From Ryuthela nishihirai (Eukaryota; Arthropoda; Arachnida; Araneae; Heptathelidae): a stretch of 64,000 bases of DNA. The notes under the pieces are model-generated. The model was not told the origin of the DNA. It did not search any database and saw only the letters and a list, made by a program, of their open reading frames with translations. The DNA lies in contig JAWZYU010000028.1 in the NCBI GenBank assembly GCA_038380435.1, forward strand, positions 26,272,201 to 26,336,200, read 5' to 3'. This document shows, one piece after another, positions 22,721 to 34,420 of this stretch; the first letter of the stretch is position 1; the number at the start of each line of letters is the position of its first letter. The translations under genes and the position numbers were made by a program.

Positions 22721-24243
22721 CTTGAAAAAGGCTTCCCATCAAGTTCCTGTTTATTTTTTGGAAACAACCAAAACTCGCATGGTACAAGATCGGGTGAATA
22801 TGCAGAATGGGGTAGCTGCTTGCTTTTTTCCTGCTCCAGATAGGCCATAACTTGTCAGGTTTTAAGAGCCCCTGTCTTGAAGAAGGTCTGTGACACGCCT
22901 GTTATTGGATGCTGCAACTTCATCTCCTTAATCATTTTGAGCAAAAGAATGTTGGTGTAGTATTGGCCATTTATAGTCATTTTCTCAGGTAGGGTATCAA
23001 CGGCTACTCCTTGGGAATTACGGGGCGGGAGTGGCTCAGTCGGTAGCGAGCCAGGCTCGTAATCTGCACTTCCCAGGTTCGAGTCTCAGCTGGGTCAACG
23101 TTGAGATTTAACTCCGCAAAACTCCCCGCCCTGCCCACGGTCAGTAGGGGACACCGATGGGCTTGGAAAGGCAGCCGTCCGTCGTATGGGACGTTAAGCC
23201 GTGACCCCATGTGTGGAAGAATCATACCCTGTGCACGTTAAAGAACACGCTGGATGGCCTTGATGGGAAGTTACCATCTGTCTCCCAACAGCCGTTCCAG
23301 TCGGTCTCCTCCCGCAACCTTTTCTGAGCCTTCGGGGTCCTTGTGACCTGGCCATTTAGCCTATTGTCTGCAAAAAAAGTGCCGCTCAGAGGTAAAACAA
23401 CCAACCTTATACCCCTCAAGCAGCTGATTGCCACAGAGGTCTGACAGGAACCTGTCAGTTTATATGCCACAGTAGGAGATCTGAGAGGATGGCAGGCCCT
23501 CAGCAGAAAAACGACACAAACAGCCATGCCTTACCCGGGGCTCGAACCCAGGTCCCTTAGATCAGTAGCCAAGTGCGTTAACCACTCGGCCAACCTTGGG
23601 AATTAAAAAAAAAAAGCTGTGAACATTCTCTTCCTTGAGCGAAATTCTTGTCGGAGGATTTGGGGAGGCGGTTCATCTTCCGCAACCCAAATATAGTTTC
23701 CTATCTCTCACCCACGGCAGCTACCCGATCTGTTACTCCAGCGGTGTTAGAACTAAGTGGGTGGTTAGTCTCATCACCCGTGAGAATGTCTCTTAACCAT
23801 TTCGGGCCACTAGGTTCAAACATTGCCAACATTTCCTTCCACGAGTCGACTCTAGCCCGTTTTTGTTGTTTTGTCAGTTTGTGGTGTACCCATTTGGCAC
23901 AGATCTTTCGGAACCTTAAATGGTGATGAATAATTGTTCCCACACCGCCAATCGATACAGTGACATCGAAACTGATGTGTGTGTTTTCTTTAATGAGTTC
24001 ACGAATAGTAGCGATTATTCTCTCATTCACGGCCTCCTTCGGTCTTCCTGCACGAGGAAGGTCTTCGAAGCTCTGCCGTCCTTCTCTGAATTTGCGCATC
24101 CATCCCCTAACAGTGCTAAATGAACAGGCATAATCTCTAAATATTTGTGGTAAATCGGCCTGAATTTTTTTCGCGTCTTCCTCAAGCTGCATCCTTGTGA
24201 AAACTTAAAATCTTTCTCCATCTTTAGTAGATTCCATAACAAT
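22721..24243 (-). pseudogene. Mariner-like transposase, split by SINEs
   Basis: Reading from 24243 down, the N-terminal DNA-binding text (FSTVRGWMRKFREGRQSFED, AGRPKEA) is followed by the first catalytic region with LTGDET near 23790. Text with NYIWVAEDEPPPQ continues to 23606. After the SINE composite (23021-23593) the frame resumes and reaches the last catalytic region, LPHSAYSPDLVPCEFWLFP, near 22760-22820. The order fits a mariner DDD transposase of about 340 residues. Frameshifts and at least one stop make it dead. The target duplication of the SINE composite lies in its coding sequence. Confidence 0.88.
23009..23605 (+). mobile_element. SINE A carrying a SINE B, 12-bp TSD
   Basis: CCTTGGGAATTA at 23009-23020 and 23594-23605 encloses the composite. 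SINE A starts at 23021. Its tail was hit by a SINE B (23409-23589, opposite strand), flanked by CCAACCTT at 23401-23408 and 23590-23597. Confidence 0.92.
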
Positions 24244-24247
24244 AACG

Positions 24248-25232
24248 TACAGTCGCTCAAAAAGTATCCGAACGCTATGGTTGATTACAGAGTTCAGAAA
24301 AAATATCTGGCAACGATTTTTTTTAGAAATTAGTGATTTTTTAGAAATTAGTGAAATTAGTGATCTTCGTGTCACGTGATTACAGAATTCAGGAAAAATA
24401 TCTGGAGCGTGTACAGCAACTGTACACGCTCCAGTTACCGTTCACATCAAACTGGAGCGTGTGCAGTTACTGCACACGCTCCAGTTTGCTGTGAACGGTA
24501 ACTGCACGCGCTCAATATTTCCGTGAGTGAGCCCACACGATCCAGGTCTTTGTGAGCTCACACGATCCAATGTGCTGTGAACATTAACCGCAACCGCTCC
24601 AGTTTGCTGTGAACGGTAACTGCACACGCTCAATATTTCCGTGAGTGAGCCCACACGATCCAGGTCTTTGTGAGCTCACACGATCCAATGTGCTGTGAAC
24701 ATTAACCGCAACCGCTCCAGTTTGCTGTGAACGGTAACTGCACACTCTCAATATTTCCGTGAGTGAGCCCACACGATCCAGGTCTTTGTGAGCTCACACG
24801 ATCCAATGTGCTGTGAACATTAACCGCAACCGCTCCAGTTTGCTGTGAACGGTAACTGCACACGCTCAATATTTCCGTGAGTGAGCCCACACTATCCTGG
24901 TCTTTGTGAGCTCACACGATCCAATGTGCTGTGAACATTAACCGCAACCGCTCCAGTTTGCTGTGAACGGTAACTGCACACGCTCCATATTCATTGCATT
25001 ATATATTCATACGCATTATATACATTAAAAAATATCCGAACACTATGGTTGATTACAGAATTCAGAAAAAATATCTGGCAACGATTTTTTTTAGAAATTA
25101 GTGATCTGGCAACCTTCGTGTCACGTGACACGAAGGTTGCCAGATCACTAATTTCTAAAAGCCTCGTTACCAGATATTTTTTCTCAGTTATGTAATCAAC
25201 CACAGTGTTTGGGTATTTTTTGAGCGACTGTA
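24248..25232. mobile_element. MITE with internal 118-bp repeats, TA TSD
   Basis: The element is 24250-25230, with ends CAGTCGCTCAAAAA and TTTTTTGAGCGACTG between TA dinucleotides. The foldback blocks match the MITE at 21079. Inside, 24474-24990 holds four to five tandem copies of a 118-bp unit (GTTTGCTGTGAACGGTAACT to ACATTAACCGCAACCGCTCC). It abuts the mariner remnant. Confidence 0.9.
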
Positions 25233-25748
25233 CAGATTACACTGACCCAAATTTACGCGTCGCCAGCGACGATAGAGAAATGATGATACGGCATTTGCTT
25301 TTAACATGTAATGACAGATTTAGACAAGTTTTGAAATAAATCACAGTTCGTGAATTTCGGAGGAACGAGTGCAAATCTACAGGCACGTGTCAAGTACTTT
25401 TTGATCGGCCTATTAATTTTTTTGTCACATTACGAAATTTTGAATAAATTGTAATTTTGGATAAAAAATCACAAATACGGAAAACGAGCATTTTTTAGAG
25501 TCCGTGATTGTTTTACTGAACATCGTGGATTAAATGTAACTATGCAATACCACTATGCTACAAACAGATCCGAACACTTCCATATCATATGAATGAAAAA
25601 CCACGTTCAAAGCTAACTTAGAAATAAGCTTTACACGAAAAATTACAAGATATAGATTTAAGATCTCGCTAAAATCTCTCAAAATCTAGAATTTCAACAA
25701 TATCCGTTTGATATTTAAACAGATATTAATACAGATGTAACACTGAAT
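25233..25748. other. No gene or repeat recognised
   Basis: AT-rich sequence without supported frames. Confidence 0.5.
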
Positions 25749-25749
25749 T

Positions 25750-26905
25750 CCCACAAGGCTCCTTGTTGGGCCCTGCTCTATTCAACTTCTATATGCACGA
25801 TCTCTCAGATCGCCATCCTCTCATGACGTCACTTTACGCTGATGACATTGCTCTACTCTCTTCATCCCTGAGCCCCGGCTTTGGGTTAAGTTGTTTTACC
25901 TCTGAGCGGCACTTTTTTGCACACCATGGGCTAAATGACCAGGTCACATGGACCCCGAAGGCTCAGAGAAGGTTGGAGGAGGGGACCCACTGGAACAGCT
26001 GTTGGGAGACAGATGGTAGCCTCCCGTCAAGGCCATCCAGCGTGTTCTTTAACGTGCACAGGGTATGGCTCTCCCGCACACGGGGCCACGGCTTAACGTC
26101 CCATCCGAAGGGACGGCGGCCTTTCCAAGCCCATCGGTGTCCCCTACTGACAGTGGGCAGGGAGGGAAATTTTGCGGAGATAAATCTCAATGCTGACCCA
26201 GCTGGGACTCGAACCTGGGAACTACAGATTACGAGCCTGGCGCGCTACCGACTGAGCCCCAACCCTGAGCCCCAGCCTGGCTATCAGAAGGTTGCAGTTT
26301 GGGATGGACAAAGTAGAGCGCTGGTACTCGAAATGGAAAATCAAGCCAGTCAGTTCTCTGGAAAGTAGATTGTTAATCCTGATTCTCCTAAAATATTTGG
26401 AGTTGAAACATCCTGGACTCCAACGGTGAAATACCTTGGTGTCATTCTACATAAAAAAACTTTGTTGGAATGCGCATATTTATCATGTACTCTCAAAGGC
26501 TAAAATCATCAGATGTAAACTTGCACCCCTGATAGGATGGAGTTCGAAACTGCCTCCTGAAAAGAAATTATTTCTTCATAAGACTCTTCTGCGACCAGTC
26601 CTGACAGATGCTCACCAGTGTAGGGCAATACTACCAATGATAGGAGGCTTCAGAGCTTCCAAAATAAAATCCTCAGATCTGTAGTCAGTTCACACTGATT
26701 TGTAGCACTGACCACATACAGAGTCGTATCAGAATGATATGATATATCATTCTGATACGACTGTGTATATTCTCATATTCGACAGCTCGCGCAGACCTTT
26801 TTGAAGCATTGGCAGAGCATCCTTATGATAGAATAAGATCCTTGATCAATTACGATCCCTTGGTTTTAAACCAATTCAAGCGTCCTAAGATTATGGTGTT
26901 TGACA
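25750..26905 (+). pseudogene. Jockey-like RT fragment, split by a SINE
   Basis: RT text starts with FPQGSLLGPALFNFYMHDLS and reaches SLYADDIALLSSS, the palm motif. After the SINE A it continues with a VKYLGVILHKK-like region and later a C-terminal piece (EALAEHPYDRIRSL). Frames shift several times. A 40-bp palindrome (TATCAGAATGATATGATATA core) lies near 26725-26766. Confidence 0.82.
25866..26273 (-). mobile_element. SINE A, full-length, 11-bp TSD
   Basis: The element is 25877-26262, flanked by CCCTGAGCCCC at 25866-25876 and 26263-26273. It splits the jockey fragment just after the YADD motif. Confidence 0.94.
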
Positions 26906-26994
26906 CTCGCTTGTTTATCTTTTAGTTGTGCTTTTTATAGCAAATTTGTTTTGCCCTTGTGGCCCCTTTAAGGGTTATGTGTTTTAACTTTGTT

Positions 26995-27344
26995 ATTGCC
27001 AATAAGGTCCCAGCTGGGTCAGCGTTGAGATTTATCTCTGCAAAATTCCCCGCCCTGCCAACCGTCAGTAGGGGACATCGATAGGCTTGGAAAGGCCGCC
27101 GTCCGTCGGATGGGACGTGAAGCCGTGACCCCGTGTGCGGGAGAGCCATACCCTGTGCACGTTAAAGAACACGCTGGATGGCCTTGACGGGAGGCTATCA
27201 TCTGTCTCCCAACAGCTGTTCCATGGGGTCTCCTCCCCCAAACTGATCTGAGTCTTCGGGGTCCACGTGACCTGGCCATTTAGCCCATGGTGTGCAAAAA
27301 AGTGCCGCTCAGAGGTAAAACAACCCAACCCATTGCCAATAAGG
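26995..27344 (+). mobile_element. SINE A, head-truncated, 13-bp TSD
   Basis: The element is 27008-27331, flanked by ATTGCCAATAAGG at 26995-27007 and 27332-27344. The truncation point is just past the tRNA-like head, nearly the same as in the copy at 18141. Confidence 0.95.
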
Positions 27345-27689
27345 CACTATTTGAGATTTCGAGATATAAGCCCTAGCTTGGAGCTCAGAAAATTAATTCA
27401 AGATATCAGTAACACTTAATAGCAATGTTACCAGTAATAAGAATTCACCTGAAAAAAAAAATCATTAAAACACAAATAAGGCTTGCTATAAGAAATTATT
27501 TACTAAAATGAATGTAAGGTTTGAATTTTTGTAGCGATCTTTTTACTTTTCATCAATTTGGGAACAAAGGTATTTTTAGGACGAGTTAAATAGAAGCTAC
27601 CGTTGCTAAATATTCTAGTTTCAATGTATCATTAAATATCATATAACTCTTGTTGATATCCAGGGTTGTGGGGGGGGGGGGAGAAATCA

Positions 27690-28640
27690 AAAATTTTCCA
27701 ACTCGAAATTCAAATTTTGCCAATTGAGCAAACTTAAATTTTCGCTCCGTGTGGGTGAGGCAATTTTCACCACTCTCCTGCATTTTGCCATTTGAGTTCT
27801 AATTATGCCAACTAATCGTAATTTGCCATTTAACTACCAATTTTGCTAACTAGCCATAATTTCACAGAAGTAATTCCAATATTTACATCTCGTCTGAATT
27901 GTAGCAAGTCAGTGTGAATTTTCCCTTGATTTGGCGAACTCTCCTTAATTTCTCGAAACTAATCCCAATCTTTACATCTCTCCTAAATTTGCCAAATCAC
28001 TTCAAACCTTTCAAACTGCCCAAGATTTTGCCAAGTTTTCGCGATTTTAGTCAACTATTCTGAATTTCACAAACCCAATCCCAATTATCACAACTCGCCC
28101 GTATTTTCCAAGTGGATTCGAATTTCGCCAACTGCTGTACATTTTGTTAAGTTTCCTCAATTTGTTCAACACTCCTTAATTTCACAAAACAAATCTCAAT
28201 TTCCACAACTCGCCTTTATTTTACCAAGTGGATTCGAATTTTGCCAACTCGCCGTAATTTTACAGAAAAAATCTCAATTTTTATATCTTTCCTGAATTTG
28301 CCAAGTCATTTCGAATTTTATCAACTCTACTTAATTGCACAAGAAAGGCACAATTTTCACAACTCCCCTGTATTTTACCAAGTGGCTTCCAATTTTGCCA
28401 ACTCCCTTAGATTTTGCCAAGAGTTCTCGGTTTTTCCAACTCTCCTTAATTTCACAAAACCAATCCCAAATTTTACAACTCACCTGTACTTTACCAAATG
28501 GTTTCAAGTTTTGCCTACTTCTCTAGATTTTGCCAAGTTTTCTCGATTTTGTCAACTCTCCTTAATTTCACAAAAACAATCCCAATTTTCACAACTCCCC
28601 TGTATTTTACCAAGTGGATTCGAATTTTGCCAACTCCGAG
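27690..28640. repeat. Degenerate tandem repeat of about 115-125 bp
   Basis: Text such as CAATCCCAATTTTCACAACT, TTTTACCAAGTGGATTCGAA and TTTTGCCAACTC returns about every 120 bp from near 27960 to 28640, with half-units before that. It is heavily diverged. A frame of 154 codons runs through it and is not a gene. Confidence 0.75.
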
Positions 28641-28845
28641 TTACTTTTGTTAGGGGGCGGAGCCTACACCCATCCCCCCATGGCTACGCCCCTGTTGATA
28701 ACTGAGATTTAGAGTTGAGTGGGATCTTCAAATCAACCATTTCTTCTTTTCGTAAAAAGTTTATTGTCAAATTTAGGGAGCTTTGAATGCGGCTTTTCCT
28801 TCATATAAAATAGAAATATCAGGATACCTTTGGTTGCATAGCGTA

Positions 28846-29691
28846 CACTGCTTGGACAAATTATTACGAACAGAACATCGTGTGCAAAGTACTATGGGAC
28901 ATGCCAGTGTAATTGCAAGTTTCTTATTGACGTAGGTATTTTATGTCACTGCGAAGGCACGTAAAGGCCTGGTGGAAAGCAAAGTCAAGGGCAACATGGA
29001 TAAAATGGCTGATCTGACTGACTTTGAAAGGGGGTTCCTCGTTGAAAAACGATGGGCAGGAGCATCCTTAACGGAGGTGATGGGACTCAGCTGAAATTCA
29101 AGGGACACAACATCCCAAGTGTATGGGGAATGGCAAAGGTCTGAAAAAAAAAAAAACGTCCTGCAATCGTGATAAATGCGGGAAGGAAAAAGGCCTGACA
29201 GACAAGACAGTGTTTGCCCTGACAGACAGAGACAGGTGTTTGCTCAGACAGAGACGGGTGTTTGCCCTGACAGACAGAGACAGGTGTTTGCCCTGACAGA
29301 CAGAGACAGGTGTTTGCTCAGACAGAGACGGGTGTTTGCCCTGACAGACAGAGACAGGTGTTTGCTCAGACAGAGACGGGTGTTGCCCTGACAGACAGAG
29401 ACAGGTGTTTGCTCAGACAGAGACGGGTGTTTGCCCTGACAGACAGAGACAGGTGTTTGCTCAGACAGAGACGGGTGTTTGCCCTGACAGACAGAGACAG
29501 GTGTTTGCTGTACGGTAAAACAGAACTGCTGCCGTTCATCAGTTGAGACAGATGAAGGGTAACGGTATTTCAAAACCCATTTTAACAAGAACTATGCGCA
29601 GAGAATTGAAAACTTTGGAATTTAGAATCTGTACCATGGTACATACGACGAAGTATTAGATAGGTGTTCATAATAATTAGACGAGGCACTG
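28846..29691 (+). mobile_element. Tc1-like element carrying a minisatellite
   Basis: TA dinucleotides flank both ends. The imperfect TIRs read CACTGCTTGGACAAATTATT and, from the right end, CAGTGCCTCGTCTAATTATT. Positions 28996-29150 encode a Tc1-type N-terminus (ADLTDFERGFLVEKRWAGAS) broken by a stop. Positions 29555-29630 encode a later piece (LTRTMRRELKTLEF). Between them is the 48-bp minisatellite. The catalytic domain is gone. Confidence 0.85.
29195..29511. repeat. 48-bp minisatellite within the Tc1-like element
   Basis: The unit is CTGACAGACAGAGACAGGTG, then TTTGCTCAGACAGAGACGGG, then TGTTTGCC. About six to seven units are present, some partial. Both strands give open frames of repeated short peptides with no sign of coding use. 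Confidence 0.93.
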
Positions 29692-29694
29692 TAT

Positions 29695-30633
29695 AATGCT
29701 TTAGATATTAGAAAAAAATTAAACATATATATATTTTGGGGTTCTTGGCAACTCGAACAGTTTCCTATTCAACAGCGAAAATCTGTTTAAGCACGTGTTT
29801 GTTCCATTGCACCATTAAAATCTTTCTAGTTACGCCATTTATTTAATTACGACTGGTGCGTCATAAAAAACGGCGCTCGGCTTGAAGCATGCCTGCCAAA
29901 ATTCGTCTCAGCTATTGATAGACAGAAACGGCAAACTTAGAGCAGGCACTCGGAGAAGTGTAAACAACTCTGAAATTGCGAACTCTTCACGAAACTTTTA
30001 TGCATACGTCCTGGAAAATAATCTAATCTCGTGAAACCAGTAACAGTTGTGATTTCATTCGGCAGGAAATTGCACGAAATGTTTAAATCTGATCTGTTCT
30101 TAGTCATTCTTCCTCTACATTATGTCTGATTGGATTCTTAGTGTGATGATTAGCAAAATTAGTTTTGCTTACCAAAGAGAGGTGTTGCTTTGGAACCTGC
30201 TAATGAGCAATCCACTCACATCAGATAGAATATTTCGTCTTCGGGAGCTCCCTCTCGTCAAAGTGGGTGGTAGAATGGACCTTGGAGCATGTCTCAAAGG
30301 TTTTCCGAAACATATGTTTTGTCGGATGCAGCAGATGGTTCATCATAAGATCCTCTGCAGTTCGTAAATTGAAGAGGAAATTCGCTCACTGCATTAAACT
30401 GATGTGAGAAGAGTGAGACGTAACGAGGATGGGGATTAATCGTTTGAACGTAGAGAAGTTGCGTAATGTTTATGTTATACTAGTAGATTTATCCCACTTT
30501 GCTCGACTCTGAAATTCTATATAGTATATATGGCACTCCTAACGTCGCAAGCTTTCATTTGGAATAAAACTCATTACGATAGTTTAATCCCCCTCGCTAC
30601 CCACACTCCTGGTAAAAAAAATTATTCTCCTCT
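29695..30633. other. No gene or repeat recognised
   Basis: It appears to be unique sequence. A plus-strand frame at 30122-30367 has no recognisable domain and I do not call it a gene. Confidence 0.45.
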
Positions 30634-31046
30634 TCTAAAGGAGTTGGGGCGGGGGTGGCTCAGTCGGTAGCGCGCCAGGCTCGTAATCTGTAGTTCCCAG
30701 GTTCGAGTCCCAGCTGGGTCAGCGTTGAGATTTATCTCCGCAAAACTCCCCGCCCTGCCCACGGTCAGTAGGGGACACCGATGGGCTTGGAAAGGCCGCC
30801 GTCCGTCGGATGGAACGTTAAGCCGTGGCCCCGTGTGCGGGAGAGTCATACACTGTGCACGTTAAAGGACACGCTGGATGGCCTTGACGGGGGGCTACCA
30901 TCTGTCTCCCAACAGCTGTTCCAGTGGGTCCCCTCTCCCAACCTTCTCTGAGCCTTCGGGGTCCATGTGACCTGGCCATTTAGCCCATGATGTGCAAAAA
31001 AGTGCCGCTCAGAGGTAAAACAACCCAACCCAACTCTAAAGGAGTT
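30634..31046 (+). mobile_element. SINE A, full-length, 12-bp TSD
   Basis: The element is 30646-31034 (389 bp), flanked by TCTAAAGGAGTT at 30634-30645 and 31035-31046. It is the best reference copy in the window. The tRNA-Thr-like head covers about 30646-30720, the core about 30720-30870 and the 3' module about 30870-31034. Confidence 0.96.
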
Positions 31047-31254
31047 CTAAAACAGTCTAAAGTTGCAGTGGATGACACTCCCCATGTGATTTTGAATAAT
31101 GGTAAGTGTATGAGGAACACCGTTTTTAATCGTTAATGTTGTCTAGGGGAATTTTAAATTTTGCAACTTTTGGTCCTCTAGAACTTCTGGAGGGTGAATT
31201 CATAAGAAAACAAACATAAGAGCATCAAGCCACTTGGACGAATCCAAAATTACC

Positions 31255-31564
31255 TGTACCTTGGTTCCCGCTCCTGCCCATGGTAGTAGGGAACACTGAT
31301 GAGCTTGAAAAGGCCGCCGTCCGTCGGATGGGACGTTAAGCCGTGGTCCACGTGTGTTGGAGAGTCATACACTCTGCACGTTAAAGAACACGCTAGATGG
31401 CCTTGACGAGAGGTTACCATCTGCCTCCCAACAGCTGTTCCAATGAGTCCCCTCCCCCAACCTTCTCAGAGCTTCTGGGGTCCATGTGACATGGCCATTT
31501 AGCCCATTGTGTACAAAAAAAGTACCGCTCAGAGGTAAAACAACCCAACCCAACATGTACCTTG
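31255..31564 (+). mobile_element. SINE A, head-truncated, 9-bp TSD
   Basis: The element is 31264-31555, flanked by TGTACCTTG at 31255-31263 and 31556-31564. Confidence 0.9.
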
Positions 31565-31728
31565 ACTTTACTGTAACCCCCTGCATGAAATAAATTATAA
31601 TTATTATTATTATTATAAAGATTGGGTTGGGTCGTTTTACCTCTGAGCGGCACTTTATTGCACACCATGGGCTAAATGGCCAGGTCACATAGACCTCGAA
31701 GGCTCAGAGAAGGTTGGGGGAGGGAACC

Positions 31729-32743
31729 TGTGATGACCGGGGGTTCGGATCCTGTCAGACTGTGACAGATGTGATGACCCTGGTGTAGAGGATCCTATAG
31801 GACCATGATAGATGTCGTAATTGCTTCTTAATCCACTTCGGCAATTCACAGATTCGCGGGTTTTTACGCCCGTGCCACTGTATGCCTCAACTTGACTGTG
31901 TTGAATGAAGAATAGGAACTGTCCATCAATTAACTGCACGAGAGTTATATAGGAACGACACACTTTATTTATACTATGTACAGCAACGTGCTGGGAATGA
32001 GCTCCACTCCGTGGGCCTTTGCTGCTTCACTGCTGCAAGCAATAATACTGAGGTGGAGAATCGCACACTCTGCGAATTCTCGCTTTACAGACCTCAAGAA
32101 CTCGGTGAAAGGCTAACCAACCTTTGCCTACACTGCGGTTCCTCTTGAACCACAAAAATAGAAAGAGAGATTCACACAAGAATCTCGATTCCCCTTTGGA
32201 ATCGCACCCTCATTTCAAGGGATTCTTTTTTTTTTGAGTATGGGCGGCGTCCTTCCGATGCTTGTTGACACGACCTTTCGCTCAACGTGCTCGCACAAGA
32301 CTGAAACTTTCAAATCTCCCGCCTAGCCTTTTCGCTGCGCTAGCGCCCTAGATCGAGACACAAGAATCTCGATTCCCTAACGTTTCGAAGAGAATCGAGA
32401 CACAAGAATCTCGATTCCCTAACGTTTAAAAAGGGAATCGAGACACAAGAATCTCGATTCCCCTTTGGAAATCGAGATTCTTGTGTCTCGTTATGGGTAT
32501 TCCTTCCCTAACGCGCTAACTATTCTTGTGTCGCGTTAGGGTATTCCTTCCCTAACGTCCATCGACAACTGCTGGCATTCGTCACCTTTGCACGGAGCAG
32601 CTTCAGACCCGAAAACAACAACAGTGAGTGATCCCAGTACAAACATTTCATGTTTCATTTTAATACATAAAAATATATACAATAATAAAATATAACAAAA
32701 ATACACAATTAATAAATAAATATAAAATTCGAGGGACATGACA
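31729..32743. mobile_element. Solo LTR of an LTR retrotransposon
   Basis: The 1015-bp insert starts TGTGATG and ends CATGACA. It is flanked by GAACC (31724-31728) and GGACC (32744-32748), a five-base duplication with one mismatch. No internal coding region is present, so it is a solo LTR formed by LTR-LTR recombination. It contains repeated ACACAAGAATCTCGATTCCC motifs at about 32160-32545. The superfamily cannot be assigned. Confidence 0.8.
32160..32545. repeat. Near-palindromic repeats inside the solo LTR
   Basis: GAATCGAGACACAAGAATCT plus CGATTCCC recurs several times, and one inverted copy lies near 32465-32490. The repeats can fold on themselves. Confidence 0.8.
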
Positions 32744-33290
32744 GGACCCACTGGAACAGCTGTTTGGAGACAGATGGTAGCCTCCCGTCAAGGCCACCCA
32801 GCGTGTTCTTTAACGTGCACAGGGTATGGCTCTACCGTACACGGTGCCACGGCTTAACGTCACATCCGACGGACGGTGGACTTTCCAAGCCCATCGGTGT
32901 CCCCTACTGACCATGGGCAGGGCGGGAAATTTTACGGATATAAATCTCAACGCTGACCCAGTTGGGACTCGAACCTGGGAACTACAGATTATGAACCTGG
33001 CGCGCTACCGACTGAGCCACCCCCGGTGTGTAAGAGAAAGAAAAATAAAATAGAAAATGACCATAAGTAAGTGCGCACTATTCTCTTTATGCCTAGAAGA
33101 AGTTGTCGTGCAACTCTGTCCTTGGCTGTAGGGAAAATCGAAACTCGTCACAAAACAACTTTAACCCATTGCATAGGGCTTCAAGTGACATGTTGACGGT
33201 ATTTAGACGAGATTTTCTGTGGTTGGCGGGGACACAAAACCAATGGACTTCTGAGAGAGAACTTACTCGCATTTGGCCTTCGTGACACTA

Positions 33291-33487
33291 AATAAATACC
33301 TCCTCAAGCAGCTGCTTGCCACAGAGGTCTGACAGGAGCCTGTCAGTTTATATGCCAAAGTAGAAGGTCTGAGAGGATGGCAGGACCTCAGCAGAAAAAC
33401 GACACACACATCCACGCCATACCCGGGGCTCGAACCCAGGTCCCTTAGATCAGTAGTCAAGCGTGCTAACCACTCGGCCAAGGGACT
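33291..33487 (-). mobile_element. SINE B
   Basis: Tail, body and tRNA-like head match the copies at 9012 and 17013. No clear duplication is visible. Confidence 0.88.
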
Positions 33488-33696
33488 ACTTCCCTGGAAA
33501 TTCTTTCACGTGTATCCGCAGAAACCTCGAGAAACAGTTCACAGAGGTCGCCGTACTGCTCCGTCTTGACAATAGAGAAGATAACGGTCAATTGATGTTG
33601 AAGTAACTCTCGAGGGACATTGGCCATCACTTCTGGTAATGGATCCTATCTCCTGGAACTGTTTTCAAAGTGTTGATACCACCTTTCTCGACACAT

Positions 33697-34018
33697 TAGG
33701 TTGGGTTGTGTTACCTCTGAAAAGCATTTTTCTTGTATGGAATGGGCTAAGTAACCAGGTCACAAGGACCCCAAGGTCTCAGAGAAGGATGAGGAAAGGA
33801 AACCTACTGGACAGTTGTTGGGAGATATATTGTAGCCTCCTTTTAAGGCCATTCAGCGTGTTCTTTAACGTGCCCAGTGAACGGCTCTCCCCACAATGGG
33901 CAACGGTTTAACATCCCATCCGACGGCTTAACAACCCATCAGTGTTCCCTATTGACCGTGGGCAGGTTGGGGAGTTTTGGCGGAGATAAATCTCAGGAGG
34001 TCTCGGTTGAGCCACCTT
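33697..34018 (-). mobile_element. SINE A, old diverged copy
   Basis: The whole body can be followed with many substitutions and part of the head lost (GTTGAGCCACC remains). Confidence 0.8.
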
Positions 34019-34420
34019 GCTACTTTTTCCTGCGATTGTCTTATACTTCAAATCTTCCAAAAGTCTACCATGGTAAGGAATAATCTAAACCAGTGGTTAG
34101 CAACACTGTTGATCCCCCCCCCCAAAGAACTCCCTTTGCATTTTTTCCTGCAAAAAGTTGTTGTGAAATAATATTTTCTCTGTATACACATGTAAGGGTA
34201 TTTTGATACTCCATGAATTTCTGCGGTTTTTCTGTCCAAACGAAACATTCATGACTATTAGGGAAGATATCACTCTGAATTTAACGTACATCAATTTTTG
34301 AGGAAAAAAAAAATGTCTTGAGCCGGGTGGGAACCACTGAATCCGCGTTGGAAACCACTGATCTATTATTTATTACCAAATCCCAAAGTTTAACAATAAA
34401 CTACGGTAATAGCGTCAGAA

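Larger units (their letters stand above)
31621..33026 (-). mobile_element. SINE A split by a solo LTR
   Basis: The 3' module lies at 31621-31728 and the rest of the element, ending in the head, at 32744-33026. The break is in the GGGGAGGG..ACCCACTGG region. Confidence 0.93.

Noticed and set aside
28241..28705. Plus-strand ORF of 154 codons
   Set aside because: It reads through the degenerate 120-bp repeat and its peptide repeats accordingly.
29176..29588. Repeat-peptide ORFs on both strands
   Set aside because: They are by-products of a 48-bp unit, which is divisible by three and so stays open in several frames.
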